A stretch of DNA of 64,000 bases from Novosphingobium sp. NDB2Meth1 (GCF_900117425.1 NZ_FPEH01000011.1:248001-312000), one strand, 5' to 3'; counted from the first letter of the stretch, positions 1 to 8,470 are shown. Translations and numbers: made by a program. Notes: a model not told the origin generated them from the letters alone.

Positions 1-1
1 C

Positions 2-1072
2 GGCGCCACGCGGGGGATTACCCACCGCGACGACAACGACACGTTCGCGGTGCGCCTGCCCAGCAGCTATCAGCGCCGCGCAGAAATCGATGCAGCGGAC
101 GTGCCGTTCCTCTCGATCGAAGGCTGGTTCGATTCCGGCTATGCCCGCGCCGGGATCAACCGCCTCATCGCCAGCACATCGCGCCAGCAGCGCCTGATCA
201 TCGCCGCCGCCTCGCACGGCATCGGCTATCACGGCGGACCGGACGTGAGCACACCCACTCCTTCCGCCTTCGATTTCCGCACAGAGGTGCTTGCTTTCTT
301 TGATCACTACCTCGCTGGCCGCGCCAATGGATATGACGCCCAGCCGCGCGTGCGCTGGTTCACCACCGGGAGCAACACGTGGGCCTCGGCGGACACGTGG
401 GACACCAACCCACCCAAAACCGCGCTATGTCTCTCTACCAAGCGCAGGCTCGCCGCCACCGGACGCTGCGGTGCGCGGACGACCTTGCTGCATCGGCCGG
501 GCGCGGATGGCGCGCCCGGCACCATGACACGCTGGGACGCGACGATCACCGGCGGCCCGGTCATCTACCCCGAACGCAGCGCCGCCGACCGCGCGCTGCT
601 GCACTTCGATGGGCCCGCTCTCACCGCGCCGCTGCACCTCCTCGGAGCGCCGGTGCTCGAACTTGCGCTGACGACGAGCGCCCCCCGCGCGGATGTCTTC
701 GCGTGGCTGGAGGAAGTGGACAGCGCGGGCCATGCCCGGGTGATTGCCGACGGCATGGTCCGCGCAAACTACACCCGCTCAGGCACCGCCCCTTATCCTG
801 CCATCACGCCGCAACCCTCCGGTCTCGCCGGCGATGACAGGGCCTCGATCGCCGGCGGGCCGCAGCGCCTCGCCATAGCGTTCGAGCCGCTCGCGCATGT
901 CGTTGCAGCAGGCAACCATTTGCGTCTCACACTCGCCGCCTCGGACAGCCGCCATTTCTCCAGTCCGACCGCGACCGGCAGCCGCTGGCGGATCGGCATC
1001 GGCAATGGCGGCAGCAAACTCGAACTTCGTCTTGCCCGGCCCTCAACCGCGCCACAGGGACCGGGCAAGTGA
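2..1072 (+). CDS. CocE/NonD family hydrolase, C-terminal part (N-terminus off window)
   Basis: The frame is open from the left edge, so the first ATG-like codon inside is not the start. The residues GWFDSGY (about residue 39 of the visible part) and HGIGYHGG match the acid and histidine end of the alpha/beta-hydrolase fold in X-Pro dipeptidyl-peptidase/CocE proteins. The remaining roughly 230 residues look like the C-terminal jelly-roll domain of that family (LLGAPVLELAL, then a region ending LRLTLAASDSRHF). The nucleophile serine lies outside the window, so activity cannot be judged. The natural substrate is unknown; family members cleave esters, amides or peptides. A second, complete CocE-type gene lies 8 kb downstream. 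The gene ends in a clear intrinsic terminator and converges on kynU. Confidence 0.85.
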   Translation, partial: GATRGITHRDDNDTFAVRLPSSYQRRAEIDAADVPFLSIEGWFDSGYARAGINRLIASTSRQQRLIIAAASHGIGYHGGPDVSTPTPSAFDFRTEVLAFFDHYLAGRANGYDAQPRVRWFTTGSNTWASADTWDTNPPKTALCLSTKRRLAATGRCGARTTLLHRPGADGAPGTMTRWDATITGGPVIYPERSAADRALLHFDGPALTAPLHLLGAPVLELALTTSAPRADVFAWLEEVDSAGHARVIADGMVRANYTRSGTAPYPAITPQPSGLAGDDRASIAGGPQRLAIAFEPLAHVVAAGNHLRLTLAASDSRHFSSPTATGSRWRIGIGNGGSKLELRLARPSTAPQGPGK

Positions 1073-1074
1073 AG

Positions 1075-1123
1075 GCGGCGGGCCGGTATTCACAGTCCCA
1101 CCAATGGCCCGCCGCAGCTTTTT
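1075..1123 (+). terminator. Rho-independent terminator after the CocE-type gene
   Basis: A perfect 10-bp inverted repeat (GCGGCGGGCC at 1075-1084, its complement at 1106-1115) begins two bases after the stop codon. A run of five T follows at 1119-1123. The T run is on the + strand side only, so it should stop the CocE transcript rather than the convergent kynU transcript. Confidence 0.75.
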
Positions 1124-2364
1124 CAGGTGACCGCCGCCCGCACCGCCCAACGCGGATCATCCCAGGCCCGCGTCTCGCACACCGCACGGATGGCAAGCAC
1201 GGCATCGAGCATGTCGACGTGGCGCAAGTAGAGCGGCGTCAGCCCGAAGCGCAGCACATCGGGATCGCGGAAATCGCCGATAACCCCGCGCTCCTTCAGC
1301 GCCTGCATGATCCCATAGCCTTGCGGGTGGGCGTAGGAGACATGGCTCCCCCGCCGCGGATCCTCGCGAGGGCTGACCAGCGTGAAGCCGTGGTCTGCGA
1401 CATGCTCGTCCATCAGGTCCATGAACACGCGGCCAAGCTGCAGCGATTTTGCCCGGATTGCGGCCATGTCCGCCTCGGCCAGAAGGTCCACCCCGCATTC
1501 GAGCGCGGCCATCCCCAGGATCGGCGGGGTGCCGCACAGGAACTGCTCGATCCCCTCGGCCGCGCGGTAGCTGTCCTCGAACGCGAAGGGCGCCGCATGC
1601 CCCATCCAGCCCGAAAGCACCGGCATGGCATGCGCCTGATGCCGCCGCGCTGCGAAGAGATAGGCGGGCGCCCCCGGCCCGCCGTTCAGGAACTTGTACC
1701 CGCAGCCCACCGCAAAATCGGCGTCCGCCGCGTTGAGGCCGACCGGGATCGCCCCCGCGCTGTGGCTGAGGTCCCAGACTACCAGCACCCCGGCTTGATG
1801 CGCACGCCGCGTCACTTCGGCCATGTCGCGTACTGCGCCGGTCTTGTAGTGCACCTGCGTCAGCAGCAGCACCGCTACATCATCGCCGAGCCGGTCCAGC
1901 ACCGCATCCTCGTGCACGGCCTCAGCCCGGATACGCCCGCCCGAGAACGCCGCGATGCCCTGCATCATGTAGAGATCAGTGGGGAAATTGCCGGTTTCCG
2001 AAAGGATCACCGAACGCTCCGGCCGCAAGGAAAGCGCCGCCGTGATCGCCTTGAACAGGTTGACCGAGGTCGAATCCGCCACGATCACCTCGCCCGGTTC
2101 CGCGCCGAGCAGCCGCGCGATCTTGTCCCCCAGCCGGCGGGGGGCGGTGATCCATTCGGCGCCCAGCCACGAGGTGATCAGCCCCTCGCCCCACTCCTGC
2201 GTGACGGTCTGCTCAACCCGCGCCAGAGTTCGGCGGGGCAACGCGCCGAGCGAATTGCCATCAAGATAGATCAGCCCGTCGGGAAACTGGAACTGCTCCC
2301 GGAAAGCGGCGAGCGGATCAGCCTTGTCGAGCGCTTCGAGCGCCGCACGGTCCCATCGGCTCAT
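1123..2364 (-). CDS. kynU: Kynureninase
   Basis: 413 aa, the usual family length. This PLP enzyme hydrolyses L-kynurenine to anthranilate and alanine in tryptophan degradation. Visible landmarks are YLDGNSLG at about residues 33-40, the cofactor aspartate in VVWDLSHSAGA (D198), and the Schiff-base lysine in CGYKFLNGGPG (K224). The start at 2364 was chosen because its ATG overlaps the kynB stop as ATGA. A longer upstream reading is just the frame running through kynB. kynB-kynU is therefore a translationally coupled pair on the minus strand. No kynA (tryptophan 2,3-dioxygenase) is seen in the window. Confidence 0.96.
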   Translation of the reverse strand: MSRWDRAALEALDKADPLAAFREQFQFPDGLIYLDGNSLGALPRRTLARVEQTVTQEWGEGLITSWLGAEWITAPRRLGDKIARLLGAEPGEVIVADSTSVNLFKAITAALSLRPERSVILSETGNFPTDLYMMQGIAAFSGGRIRAEAVHEDAVLDRLGDDVAVLLLTQVHYKTGAVRDMAEVTRRAHQAGVLVVWDLSHSAGAIPVGLNAADADFAVGCGYKFLNGGPGAPAYLFAARRHQAHAMPVLSGWMGHAAPFAFEDSYRAAEGIEQFLCGTPPILGMAALECGVDLLAEADMAAIRAKSLQLGRVFMDLMDEHVADHGFTLVSPREDPRRGSHVSYAHPQGYGIMQALKERGVIGDFRDPDVLRFGLTPLYLRHVDMLDAVLAIRAVCETRAWDDPRWAVRAAVT

Positions 2365-3032
2365 GCTGCGATCTCCCGCAGCACGGCACGCACCGGGCTG
2401 GCATCGGCTCCCGCCAGCGGCAGCGGCAACGCGATCAGTTCGTATTCGCCGGGTTCCACATGATCGAGCACCAGCCCCTCCAGAATGCGCATGTCCGCCG
2501 CGCGCACGGTGTGGTGCGCGTCCATGGTCTTCGATGTCTCGGGATCGAGCGAGGCCGCATCGGTGCCGATCAGCACCACGCCGAGCCCCGCCAGTCGTTC
2601 GATCACGGCAGCGGAGACAGCCCGAAACCCGCTGTCCCACACCTCATGCGGGAAGCGCTCGTACGTCCGCAGCAAGACGCGCGGTGCGGCCGCAGCCTCC
2701 AGCGCCGCCCAGTCGATATCCGCGACCTCGACCGCCAGCCCTTTGGCATGGCGGACATCCACCACCACACAGCGCCCGATGTAGGGATAGAGCGGGGTCT
2801 CGGCGCTGGTCTGCCCGGCAGCATCATAGTGGAACGGTGCATCGGCGTGAGTCCCGGCGTGGAGCGGCATGGCAAGCGCGCCCACGTTGACCGGGCACTG
2901 GTCGGATATCTCGGCATGCTGGCGCAGCACGAACGGCGGCTCGCCCGGCCACAACGGCGTGCGCGCATCGAGGCGCTGGGTGATGTCGATGATCCGCACG
3001 CGTGGTCGCTCCCTGCCCGGCCCTGTGGCCAT
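2361..3032 (-). CDS. kynB: Kynurenine formamidase (arylformamidase)
   Basis: 223 aa cyclase-family metal hydrolase that converts N-formylkynurenine to kynurenine. The signature HAGTHADAPFHY shows the metal-binding HxGTHxDxPxH motif, and the protein opens with IIDITQRLDARTPLWPGE, typical of the family. The start MATGPGRERP at 3032 gives a normal length; a frame running further upstream is not conserved-looking. It shares ATGA with kynU. An 80-bp divergent promoter region separates it from the dipeptidase. Confidence 0.95.
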   Translation of the reverse strand: MATGPGRERPRVRIIDITQRLDARTPLWPGEPPFVLRQHAEISDQCPVNVGALAMPLHAGTHADAPFHYDAAGQTSAETPLYPYIGRCVVVDVRHAKGLAVEVADIDWAALEAAAAPRVLLRTYERFPHEVWDSGFRAVSAAVIERLAGLGVVLIGTDAASLDPETSKTMDAHHTVRAADMRILEGLVLDHVEPGEYELIALPLPLAGADASPVRAVLREIAA

Positions 3033-3112
3033 TGCGCGATCTTGATAACCGCGCTGCGCAGTTCGGTCGATGCGGCCGGCCGGGAAGTCCACCACGGAAG
3101 GAAACGCCCAGC

Positions 3113-4102
3113 ATGATCGTGCTCCCCGCCGATGCCACCGTGTGGGACAACCATGCCTGCATGCCCCTGCGCCCCGGTGACACACGCTTCCTGCCCGGGC
3201 TGGAGCGGCTGCGCGCGGCGGGCTTTCACGTCGTCTCGCTCAATATCGGTTATGACGCGCAAGGCCCGCTTGAGCATATGCGCATGCTGGCAACGTTTCG
3301 CGCATGGATTGCCGCGCACGATGCCGACTATGCCGTGGCCGGAACGCTTGCAGAAATCGACGTCGCTCGCAGCGCGGGGAAGCTGGCGGTGGTGTTCGAC
3401 CTTGAAGGCGCCGGCGCGCTGGCGGATGCGCCGGAGCTCGCGCGGCTCTACGCCGATCTCGGCGTGCGCTGGACCGCGCTGGTCTACAACCGCGCCAATG
3501 CCCTCGGCGCGGGGTGCCTTGACGAAGATGATGAGGGACTGACTGCGTCGGGCCGTGCCGTCATCACGGCACTACACGAGGCCGGGATCGTGGTGTGCTG
3601 TTCGCATGCAGGTCGCAGAACGGCGCTCGACATCATCGCAGCGGCGCCCGGCCCGGTCCTGTTCTCGCATTCCAATTGCGCCGCGCTGCACGCGCATCCG
3701 CGCAACATCAGCGATGCGGCAATCCGCGCCTGCACGCAGCGCGGCGGGGTGATCGGCATCAACGGGATCGGTGATTTTCTGGCGCCAGCGGGTGCCGATC
3801 TGATCGAGGCAATGGTCTGCCATATCGACCACGTGGTCCAGATCGCCGGCCCGGCGCATGTCGGCCTGGCGCTCGACTATGCCTATGATCCGGACGAACT
3901 TGCCGCCCTGATCGCGGCTTCGGCGGACAGTTTTCCGGCGGGCCTTTCTGCAGATGTGCCGATGCTGGGGCCCGAAGTGCTCGCTCCGGTCGTCGGCAAG
4001 CTCACCGCGCGCGGCTATGACGAAGCGGCACTTGCCCTTGTTCTGGGCGGCTCATGGCGCCGCATCGCCGCCGAGGTCTGGCCCGGCGGCTCCAGCAGCT
4101 GA
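3113..4102 (+). CDS. Membrane dipeptidase family protein (peptidase M19)
   Basis: 329 aa. Family M19 zinc dipeptidases cleave dipeptides, often accepting a D-residue at the C-terminal position. Visible features are the N-terminal metal site (DNHACMP where the family has D-x-H), AVVFDLEGAGAL carrying the bridging acid, SHAGRRTALDII, FSHSNCAALHAHPRN, and HVGLALDYAYD matching the usual HVGIGSDFDG. The start at 3113 is preceded by GGAAGG about 11 bases upstream. No signal peptide is seen. It is divergent from kynBU. The substrate is not known; the context of D-residue enzymes 5 kb away suggests peptide scavenging. Confidence 0.88.
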   Translation: MIVLPADATVWDNHACMPLRPGDTRFLPGLERLRAAGFHVVSLNIGYDAQGPLEHMRMLATFRAWIAAHDADYAVAGTLAEIDVARSAGKLAVVFDLEGAGALADAPELARLYADLGVRWTALVYNRANALGAGCLDEDDEGLTASGRAVITALHEAGIVVCCSHAGRRTALDIIAAAPGPVLFSHSNCAALHAHPRNISDAAIRACTQRGGVIGINGIGDFLAPAGADLIEAMVCHIDHVVQIAGPAHVGLALDYAYDPDELAALIAASADSFPAGLSADVPMLGPEVLAPVVGKLTARGYDEAALALVLGGSWRRIAAEVWPGGSSS

Positions 4103-4111
4103 CCCATGGGC

Positions 4112-4243
4112 TCAATACATCATCATCGCAACGCCGGCGATCGCGCCGCCGACGGCGACAGCGGTCATCGCGAAAAGGCCAAGGCCCGTGCCGATCAGCG
4201 CGGCGAGGCCCGACTTGTCGGCGGGCTGGGTAAGGTTGTGCAT
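4112..4243 (-). CDS. Small single-pass membrane protein (43 aa), unknown function
   Basis: A 43-codon ORF preceded by CGGGAGA seven bases before the ATG. It has a polar N-terminus of about 13 residues followed by one long hydrophobic stretch (AALIGTGLGLFAMTAVAVGG onward) that would span the membrane, ending in MMMY. I recognise no family. It converges on the dipeptidase with nine bases between them. Its upstream region of 236 bp is shared with the divergent sigma-like gene and contains an unusually AT-rich patch (about 4345-4410). Confidence 0.6.
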   Translation of the reverse strand: MHNLTQPADKSGLAALIGTGLGLFAMTAVAVGGAIAGVAMMMY

Positions 4244-4479
4244 GGCAAGTCTCCCGAGCAAGGGCGGCCGCACCGTTGCGGCCGTTGCACAAGGGTTCGC
4301 TTGGGCCGGAGAGACGGTTACCGGTCGATTCACCCCCAGAATGGGAATACTTATTTGTAATAAAACGAAAAATGTATGGAAATGCCCGGAGGGAATAGAT
4401 ACTATAACCTCCAGAAGCGTGGGCAACGCTCAGGGCGCGCGGCAAGTTCACTGCATCAGCCAAGTGTCTGGAGAGAAAC

Positions 4480-4848
4480 ATGGAAATCAGCCAGGAACAG
4501 GCAATGGCGCGCAAGCAATCATGGCCGCTGGCGGGCACCTTCGCGTGGGAGTCGGCCATGGCGGCGAGCCTCTGCGGCGATACTCTCGCCTATCGCACCC
4601 TGCTGCAGGAATCGGCCCGCTGGCTGCGGCGCTACTACGGCGTTCGGCTGGCTCCCTCTGCCTTAGACGATGCGGTCCGCGATGCGCTGCTTGTGCTTCA
4701 CACCCGCCGCCACACGTTCGACAGCTCCCGCGCCTTCCTGCCCTGGCTTGCCGCCATCGCGCGCTACACCATCGAGCGGAATGCAAATCAGGCAAGGGTC
4801 GCGCGCGACATCACCAGCCCCTTCATCCGCTCGCTGCACATCTACTGA
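4480..4848 (+). CDS. Sigma-70 region 2-like protein without region 4
   Basis: 122 aa. Residues about 35-100 match region 2 of small extracytoplasmic-function-type sigma factors: AYRTLLQESARWLRRYYG, then DDAVRDALLVLHTRRHTFD and FLPWLAAIARYTIERNAN. These correspond to the core-binding and -10-recognition helices (the DDAVQ..LLALH..RHTYD..FxPWLxAIARY pattern). The protein stops about 20 residues later, so the linker and region 4 that read the -35 box are missing. The start has GGAGAG five bases upstream. It could be a truncated remnant, a region-2-only regulator, or a partner of a split sigma. No anti-sigma gene is adjacent. Confidence 0.65.
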   Translation: MEISQEQAMARKQSWPLAGTFAWESAMAASLCGDTLAYRTLLQESARWLRRYYGVRLAPSALDDAVRDALLVLHTRRHTFDSSRAFLPWLAAIARYTIERNANQARVARDITSPFIRSLHIY

Positions 4849-4899
4849 AAAGAAGCCGGCAGCAAGCAGCGTTGCAGCCGGCCACTTCAAGCGAACAGA

Positions 4900-5586
4900 T
4901 CACGCGTCGACCGATTCCAGCCGCCGCGATAGTTCGGTTCCCCGCGCCAGCATGAAGGCTTCGAGCCGCTGCGGGTAATCCTCCGCCACGGCGCCCGCCA
5001 CTACCGGATCGGCCGCCAGCCGCGCCCGCCACGCGGCAAGGCGGGGCAAGTCATCGATCAGGCGCAGGTCCAGCCGCTTTTCGAACAGATCGAAATAGCG
5101 GAAGAGCGGCCCGAACGCGGCGTCCACCAGCGTAAACCGGTCGCCCCAGAACCAGACGTCGCCGACCACAGCTTCCACCTGCCGGAGCCGGACCGTGATG
5201 GAAGCGCACCTGGCATCGAAAGCCTCGGCATTGGGTGCCGCGTAGAGCCCCGCGATCTCGGCCAGGGTGCCCGAGGCGAACTCGATCCACGCACGCTGCC
5301 TCGCGCGCTCGACCGGATCGGCCGCGAGCATCTCGCCGCCACCGATGTCATTGAAGAACTCTGCGATCGGCGCACTTTCGAAAAGCACATGCTCACCACC
5401 GTCGGCGCGTGTCACTTGCAGCAGCGGCACCTTGCCGGTGGGAGAGATTGCCAGAAACCAGTCGGGCTTGGCCGAAAGATCGATGTTGATCCGCTCGAAA
5501 GGTATGCCGAGCTTGCCTGCGGTGATCACGGCACGCTGGACGTAGGGGCAAAGGTGATGGCTGACCAGTCGCAACTTCTGGAACAT
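4900..5586 (-). CDS. Glutathione S-transferase family protein (omega-like)
   Basis: 228 aa. An N-terminal thioredoxin fold with CPYVQR at residues 13-18 has the catalytic cysteine typical of omega/dehydroascorbate-type GSTs; GKVPLL and FESAPIAEFF make the glutathione site. The C-terminal all-helical domain ends with FTLVDAAFGPLFRYFD. A strong ribosome site (GAGGAGGAACC) sits directly before the ATG. It probably acts as a cytosolic glutathione-dependent reductase or lyase. A maleylacetoacetate isomerase role for the tyrosine genes is possible but the motif argues more for the omega class. Confidence 0.88.
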   Translation of the reverse strand: MFQKLRLVSHHLCPYVQRAVITAGKLGIPFERINIDLSAKPDWFLAISPTGKVPLLQVTRADGGEHVLFESAPIAEFFNDIGGGEMLAADPVERARQRAWIEFASGTLAEIAGLYAAPNAEAFDARCASITVRLRQVEAVVGDVWFWGDRFTLVDAAFGPLFRYFDLFEKRLDLRLIDDLPRLAAWRARLAADPVVAGAVAEDYPQRLEAFMLARGTELSRRLESVDA

Positions 5587-5666
5587 GGTTCCTCCTCGAA
5601 GGTAACGCCGATAAACGGCAGTTCGTACCGCGCCATCAACAGGTTACACCGAGGACCGTCGCATGC

Positions 5667-6398
5667 CTAGCGGCCAAGGCCAGCGCCTCCATCGACAAAC
5701 AGCGTTTGACCGGTGACGAAGCCCGCGCCGGGCGAGAGGAAGAAGGCGATGGCCTCGGCAATCTCGTCGGGCTGTCCCAGTCGCCGCATCGGGATTTGCG
5801 CGAGATAGCGTGCTTCGCCCTCGCTCCCCGCCGGGTTGTTGGTGCGAAACAGTTCAGTCGCGGTGGGTCCCGGCGCGACCGCATTGGCGGTGATGCCATA
5901 GGGTGCTTCCTCTACCGCGATCGTGCGCACGAGGCTTTCGAGCGCGGCCTTGGCAGCGGCATAGCCGGTGCGCCAGGGATTGCCGCGCGTCACCATGCTC
6001 GTCACGTGGACGATGCGCCCATAACGCGCTGCACGCATGCCGGGCAGCACCGCCTGCGCTAGCGCAAGCGCAGGGCGGACATTGGCGGCCATCAGCGCGG
6101 CAAAGTCGTCCCACCCGGCATCGATCAGCGCTTCATGACGCGCCATGCCGAAGTTGCTGACCAGTCCGGCGAGCGGAGGACCTGCGGCAATCTGGCCAGC
6201 CAGCTCCGCCAGCGAAGTCTCGTCGAGGAGGTCAGCCTCGATGAATGTGCCGGGGAAGCAGCCCGGGGCGCTGCGTGCCACACCGGTGACATCCCAGCCG
6301 TGCGCCGCAAGCACTTGTGCAGCAGCAAATCCGATCCCGCGCGAAGCACCAGTGATCAGGACGCGAGGACGCAACGGATCCGCATCAATCGCATTCAT
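5667..6398 (-). CDS. SDR family NAD(P)-dependent oxidoreductase
   Basis: 243 aa classical short-chain dehydrogenase. The cofactor motif TGASRGIG is near residues 16-23, the active-site YAAAK follows a catalytic serine in HVTSMV, and the C-terminus has [12 protein letters not shown]. The usual NNAG is replaced by SNFG. Its ATG overlaps the stop of a 57-aa ORF as ATGA, so it is the third cistron after the peroxiredoxin. The substrate is unknown. Confidence 0.9.
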   Translation of the reverse strand: MNAIDADPLRPRVLITGASRGIGFAAAQVLAAHGWDVTGVARSAPGCFPGTFIEADLLDETSLAELAGQIAAGPPLAGLVSNFGMARHEALIDAGWDDFAALMAANVRPALALAQAVLPGMRAARYGRIVHVTSMVTRGNPWRTGYAAAKAALESLVRTIAVEEAPYGITANAVAPGPTATELFRTNNPAGSEGEARYLAQIPMRRLGQPDEIAEAIAFFLSPGAGFVTGQTLFVDGGAGLGR

Positions 6399-6568
6399 CC
6401 GGCAATCCCGGGCAAATTGACGCTGAGGGCGCGGCGGCCCTGCATGACGATATCGACAGCCACCGCGATCATGGCCGTGGTCATGCTGGAGCTGCCGGCA
6501 TAGGCGACGGCAGCAAGACCCAGCTCATCGGCCATGAACTGGCGGGTGCGATGAAAAATGCTGCGCAT
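6395..6568 (-). CDS. 57-aa protein coupled between peroxiredoxin and SDR
   Basis: The ORF begins [20 protein letters not shown] and ends NLPGIAG. It starts inside the peroxiredoxin stop (TGATG) and stops inside the SDR start (ATGA), so both boundaries are coupled. Codons show the same high third-position GC as the neighbours. After a basic N-terminus the centre is rich in Ala, Val, Met and Ile (about residues 18-42) and could be a membrane or amphipathic helix. I recognise no family. Filling the gap exactly, with both overlaps, argues strongly that it is translated. Confidence 0.7.
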   Translation of the reverse strand: MRSIFHRTRQFMADELGLAAVAYAGSSSMTTAMIAVAVDIVMQGRRALSVNLPGIAG

Positions 6569-7254
6569 CAGCCGTACTCCGCAGCGACGCGCGCGCGGGC
6601 GGCGGCAATCGCATCGAGCGCGCAGAGGACGGCTTCGGGTTCCAGCCGGTTGCGATAGTCGGTATCAACGAAAGCCAGCCGCACGATCCCGCAGTCCGAG
6701 ATCACGAAGGTGGCCGGTACCGGGAGGATCCATTCGGTACCGCCGTTGCGATCCGGCAGGGCATGGCCGAAGCGGCTGTAGATCGGGCGCAGCTCTTCAG
6801 CGAGATCGAAGGCGATGCCCCAGTTGCGGGCGACGCGGCTGCCGGTATCGCTCAGCACCGGGAAGGCAAGCTCGTTCTTCTCGGCGGTCGAGAGGCTCTC
6901 GTCGGGCAGTTCAGGCGAGATCGCGACAAGGCTGGCGCCGCGCGCGGTGATCTCGGGCAGCACCGCCTGCAGCGCGCGCAGCTCAAGGTTGCAATAAGGG
7001 CACCAGCCGCCGCGGTAGAAGCTCACCACGACCGGGCCCTGGCGGAGCAGCCTGGACAGCGTCACGGTCTCGCCGCGCGCGCCCTTCAGCGTGAAATCAG
7101 GAGCTTCCGCTCCAGCGCCGAGCGCCTGGGCGGCAATGCCGGAAGCCGCCAGTTCGTTGTCCGCGCGCGTCATGGCGGCGGCAATCTCGGGCGGGATCTT
7201 GCCGGTGAACTCGAGCCGGAACTGGTCGAGCGCGGACTTGAGCGTCGTGGTCAT
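6568..7254 (-). CDS. Peroxiredoxin-like protein (AhpC/TSA family)
   Basis: 228 aa. The thioredoxin-fold core has FYRGGWCPYCNLELRAL with C85 and C88, the arrangement of the peroxiredoxin-like AhpC/TSA subgroup that carries CxxC rather than the single TxxC peroxidatic cysteine. It would reduce hydroperoxides in the cytosol. The 50-residue N-terminal helical extension is common in this subgroup. The start MTTTLKSALD at 7254 has AAAGGA just upstream; a start 11 codons earlier would lie across the terminator T-tract and is less likely. First gene of a three-gene coupled operon, with a LysR gene divergent. Confidence 0.9.
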   Translation of the reverse strand: MTTTLKSALDQFRLEFTGKIPPEIAAAMTRADNELAASGIAAQALGAGAEAPDFTLKGARGETVTLSRLLRQGPVVVSFYRGGWCPYCNLELRALQAVLPEITARGASLVAISPELPDESLSTAEKNELAFPVLSDTGSRVARNWGIAFDLAEELRPIYSRFGHALPDRNGGTEWILPVPATFVISDCGIVRLAFVDTDYRNRLEPEAVLCALDAIAAARARVAAEYG

Positions 7255-7269
7255 GGCGGGGTCCTTTGG

Positions 7270-7328
7270 AAAAAAGAAGGACGACAAGGCTTGGGCCCAA
7301 AGGGGACTGGAGACCGGCCTTGTCGTCC
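7270..7328 (-). terminator. Terminator-like hairpin in the peroxiredoxin leader (possible attenuator)
   Basis: A perfect 12-bp inverted repeat (GGACGACAAGGC at 7279-7290, complement at 7317-7328) has a 26-base loop. On the minus strand it is followed at once by TTCTTTTTT. It has the form of an intrinsic terminator but sits directly in front of the peroxiredoxin ribosome site, between the probable promoter and the gene. Confidence 0.6.
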
Positions 7329-7396
7329 GAGGTGTGCGGCGCCAGGGAGGGGGATGGGGATGGGCGCCCGCAGGGAGAGGGTGAGGTAACCGGCGA

Positions 7397-7438
7397 TCAG
7401 TTTTCCGCAGCGGTGAAGCGCATGGTTCGGTTGGTCAT
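7397..7438 (-). CDS. Possible 13-aa leader peptide
   Basis: A 14-codon ORF (MTNRTMRFTAAEN) with GGAG seven bases before its ATG lies upstream of the terminator-like hairpin in the peroxiredoxin leader. It has no run of one amino acid, so it is not a classical biosynthetic attenuation peptide. It may be chance. Confidence 0.25.
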   Translation of the reverse strand: MTNRTMRFTAAEN

Positions 7439-7453
7439 CGTCGGTCTCCGCAG

Positions 7454-7486
7454 GTTGAAATCGTTCCGCCGTCTCTGGCGTTGAAA
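7454..7486. promoter_or_regulatory. Direct repeat GTTGAAA in the LysR/peroxiredoxin divergent region
   Basis: The heptamer GTTGAAA occurs at 7454-7460 and 7480-7486, 26 bp apart, inside the 307-bp region between the divergent LysR and peroxiredoxin genes. GGAAC at 7518-7522 and GTTCC at 7541-7545 form a second inverted pair nearer the LysR start. Either could be a regulator site; neither has been matched to a known operator. Confidence 0.3.
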
Positions 7487-7561
7487 CCACAATGACCAAT
7501 TCCTCGGCTTGGCATAAGGAACCCCGTTCTGATAGCATCTGTTCCAAAGGGGAATGAATGT

Positions 7562-8470
7562 ATGGACCGGCTGGTTGCCATGAAACAGTTTGCCACGGTG
7601 GTCGAAACCGGCAGTTTTTCGGCCGCCGCCAGACGCTTGAACATGGGCCAGCCCGCCGTTTCCAAAGCCATCGCCAATCTCGAGGAATACCTCGGCGTCC
7701 GCCTCCTCACCCGCACCACCCGCGCCCAGCACCTCACCGAAGCGGGCCAGCGCTATTACGAGCGCGCGCGCGTCGTGCTCGATGAAGCGGACGAGGCCGA
7801 ATCCGCCGCGCGCGAGGCGGCGACCTCGCTTGCCGGCCGCCTGCGCCTTGCCGCGCCGCCGACTTATGCCGCGCTGCATATCCTGCCGCGTCTCTCGGAA
7901 TTTCTCGACACACATCCTGATCTTGCCATCGATCTGATCCTCGACGACCGCTGGGTCGATCTGATCGAACAGGGCGTCGATCTCGCGATACGCCTCGGCA
8001 AACCGGCGGACAGCAGCCTTGTCGCACGCCGCCTCGGCAGTTCACAGCGCCTGCTTGTTGCCTCCAGCGCCTATCTCGACCGGATGGGCGCACCGAAAAC
8101 GCCTGAGGATCTGCTGGCACACCGCGTGGTGGCCTACAGCCAGTTCGAGGGTGCGACCGCATGGTCGTTCACCAGAGGCACCGCCGCCGTGTCGATCGCG
8201 GTGCAGCCGACGCTGCGGGTGAGCGCCGCGGAAGGCATGCGCTCGTGCATCCTCGCCGGGCTCGGCATCGGCATGGGTTCTCGGCTGATGTTCACGCCGG
8301 AACTGGCGGCGGGAACCGTCCGCCCGGTGCTCACAGAATGGGGCCTCAGCACGCTCGATGTCTGGGCCATGTTCCCCTCGGGCCGCAAGTCCAGCCGCCG
8401 CGCACGGGCCTTTGTCGACTGGCTTGAAGTCGTCGTCGGCGGTGACGGCGAACTGGAACCGGCGGCCTGA
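7562..8470 (+). CDS. LysR family transcriptional regulator
   Basis: 302 aa. N-terminal winged helix-turn-helix at residues about 3-62 (FATVVETGSFSAAARRLN, QPAVSKAIANLEEYLGVRLL), then the periplasmic-binding-protein-like effector domain (LRLAAPPTYAALHILPRLS onward). The DNA-binding domain and short effector domain resemble the CrgA/AaeR-like branch. It is divergent from the peroxiredoxin-SDR operon across 307 bp and is the natural candidate to control it. AAAGGGG lies upstream of the ATG. Confidence 0.92.
   Translation: MDRLVAMKQFATVVETGSFSAAARRLNMGQPAVSKAIANLEEYLGVRLLTRTTRAQHLTEAGQRYYERARVVLDEADEAESAAREAATSLAGRLRLAAPPTYAALHILPRLSEFLDTHPDLAIDLILDDRWVDLIEQGVDLAIRLGKPADSSLVARRLGSSQRLLVASSAYLDRMGAPKTPEDLLAHRVVAYSQFEGATAWSFTRGTAAVSIAVQPTLRVSAAEGMRSCILAGLGIGMGSRLMFTPELAAGTVRPVLTEWGLSTLDVWAMFPSGRKSSRRARAFVDWLEVVVGGDGELEPAA

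Noticed and set aside
7518..7545. GGAAC-N17-TGTT / GGTT as an EcfG-type general stress promoter
   Set aside because: The -10 element CGTT is not matched on either strand; only the inverted pair GGAAC/GTTCC is noted.
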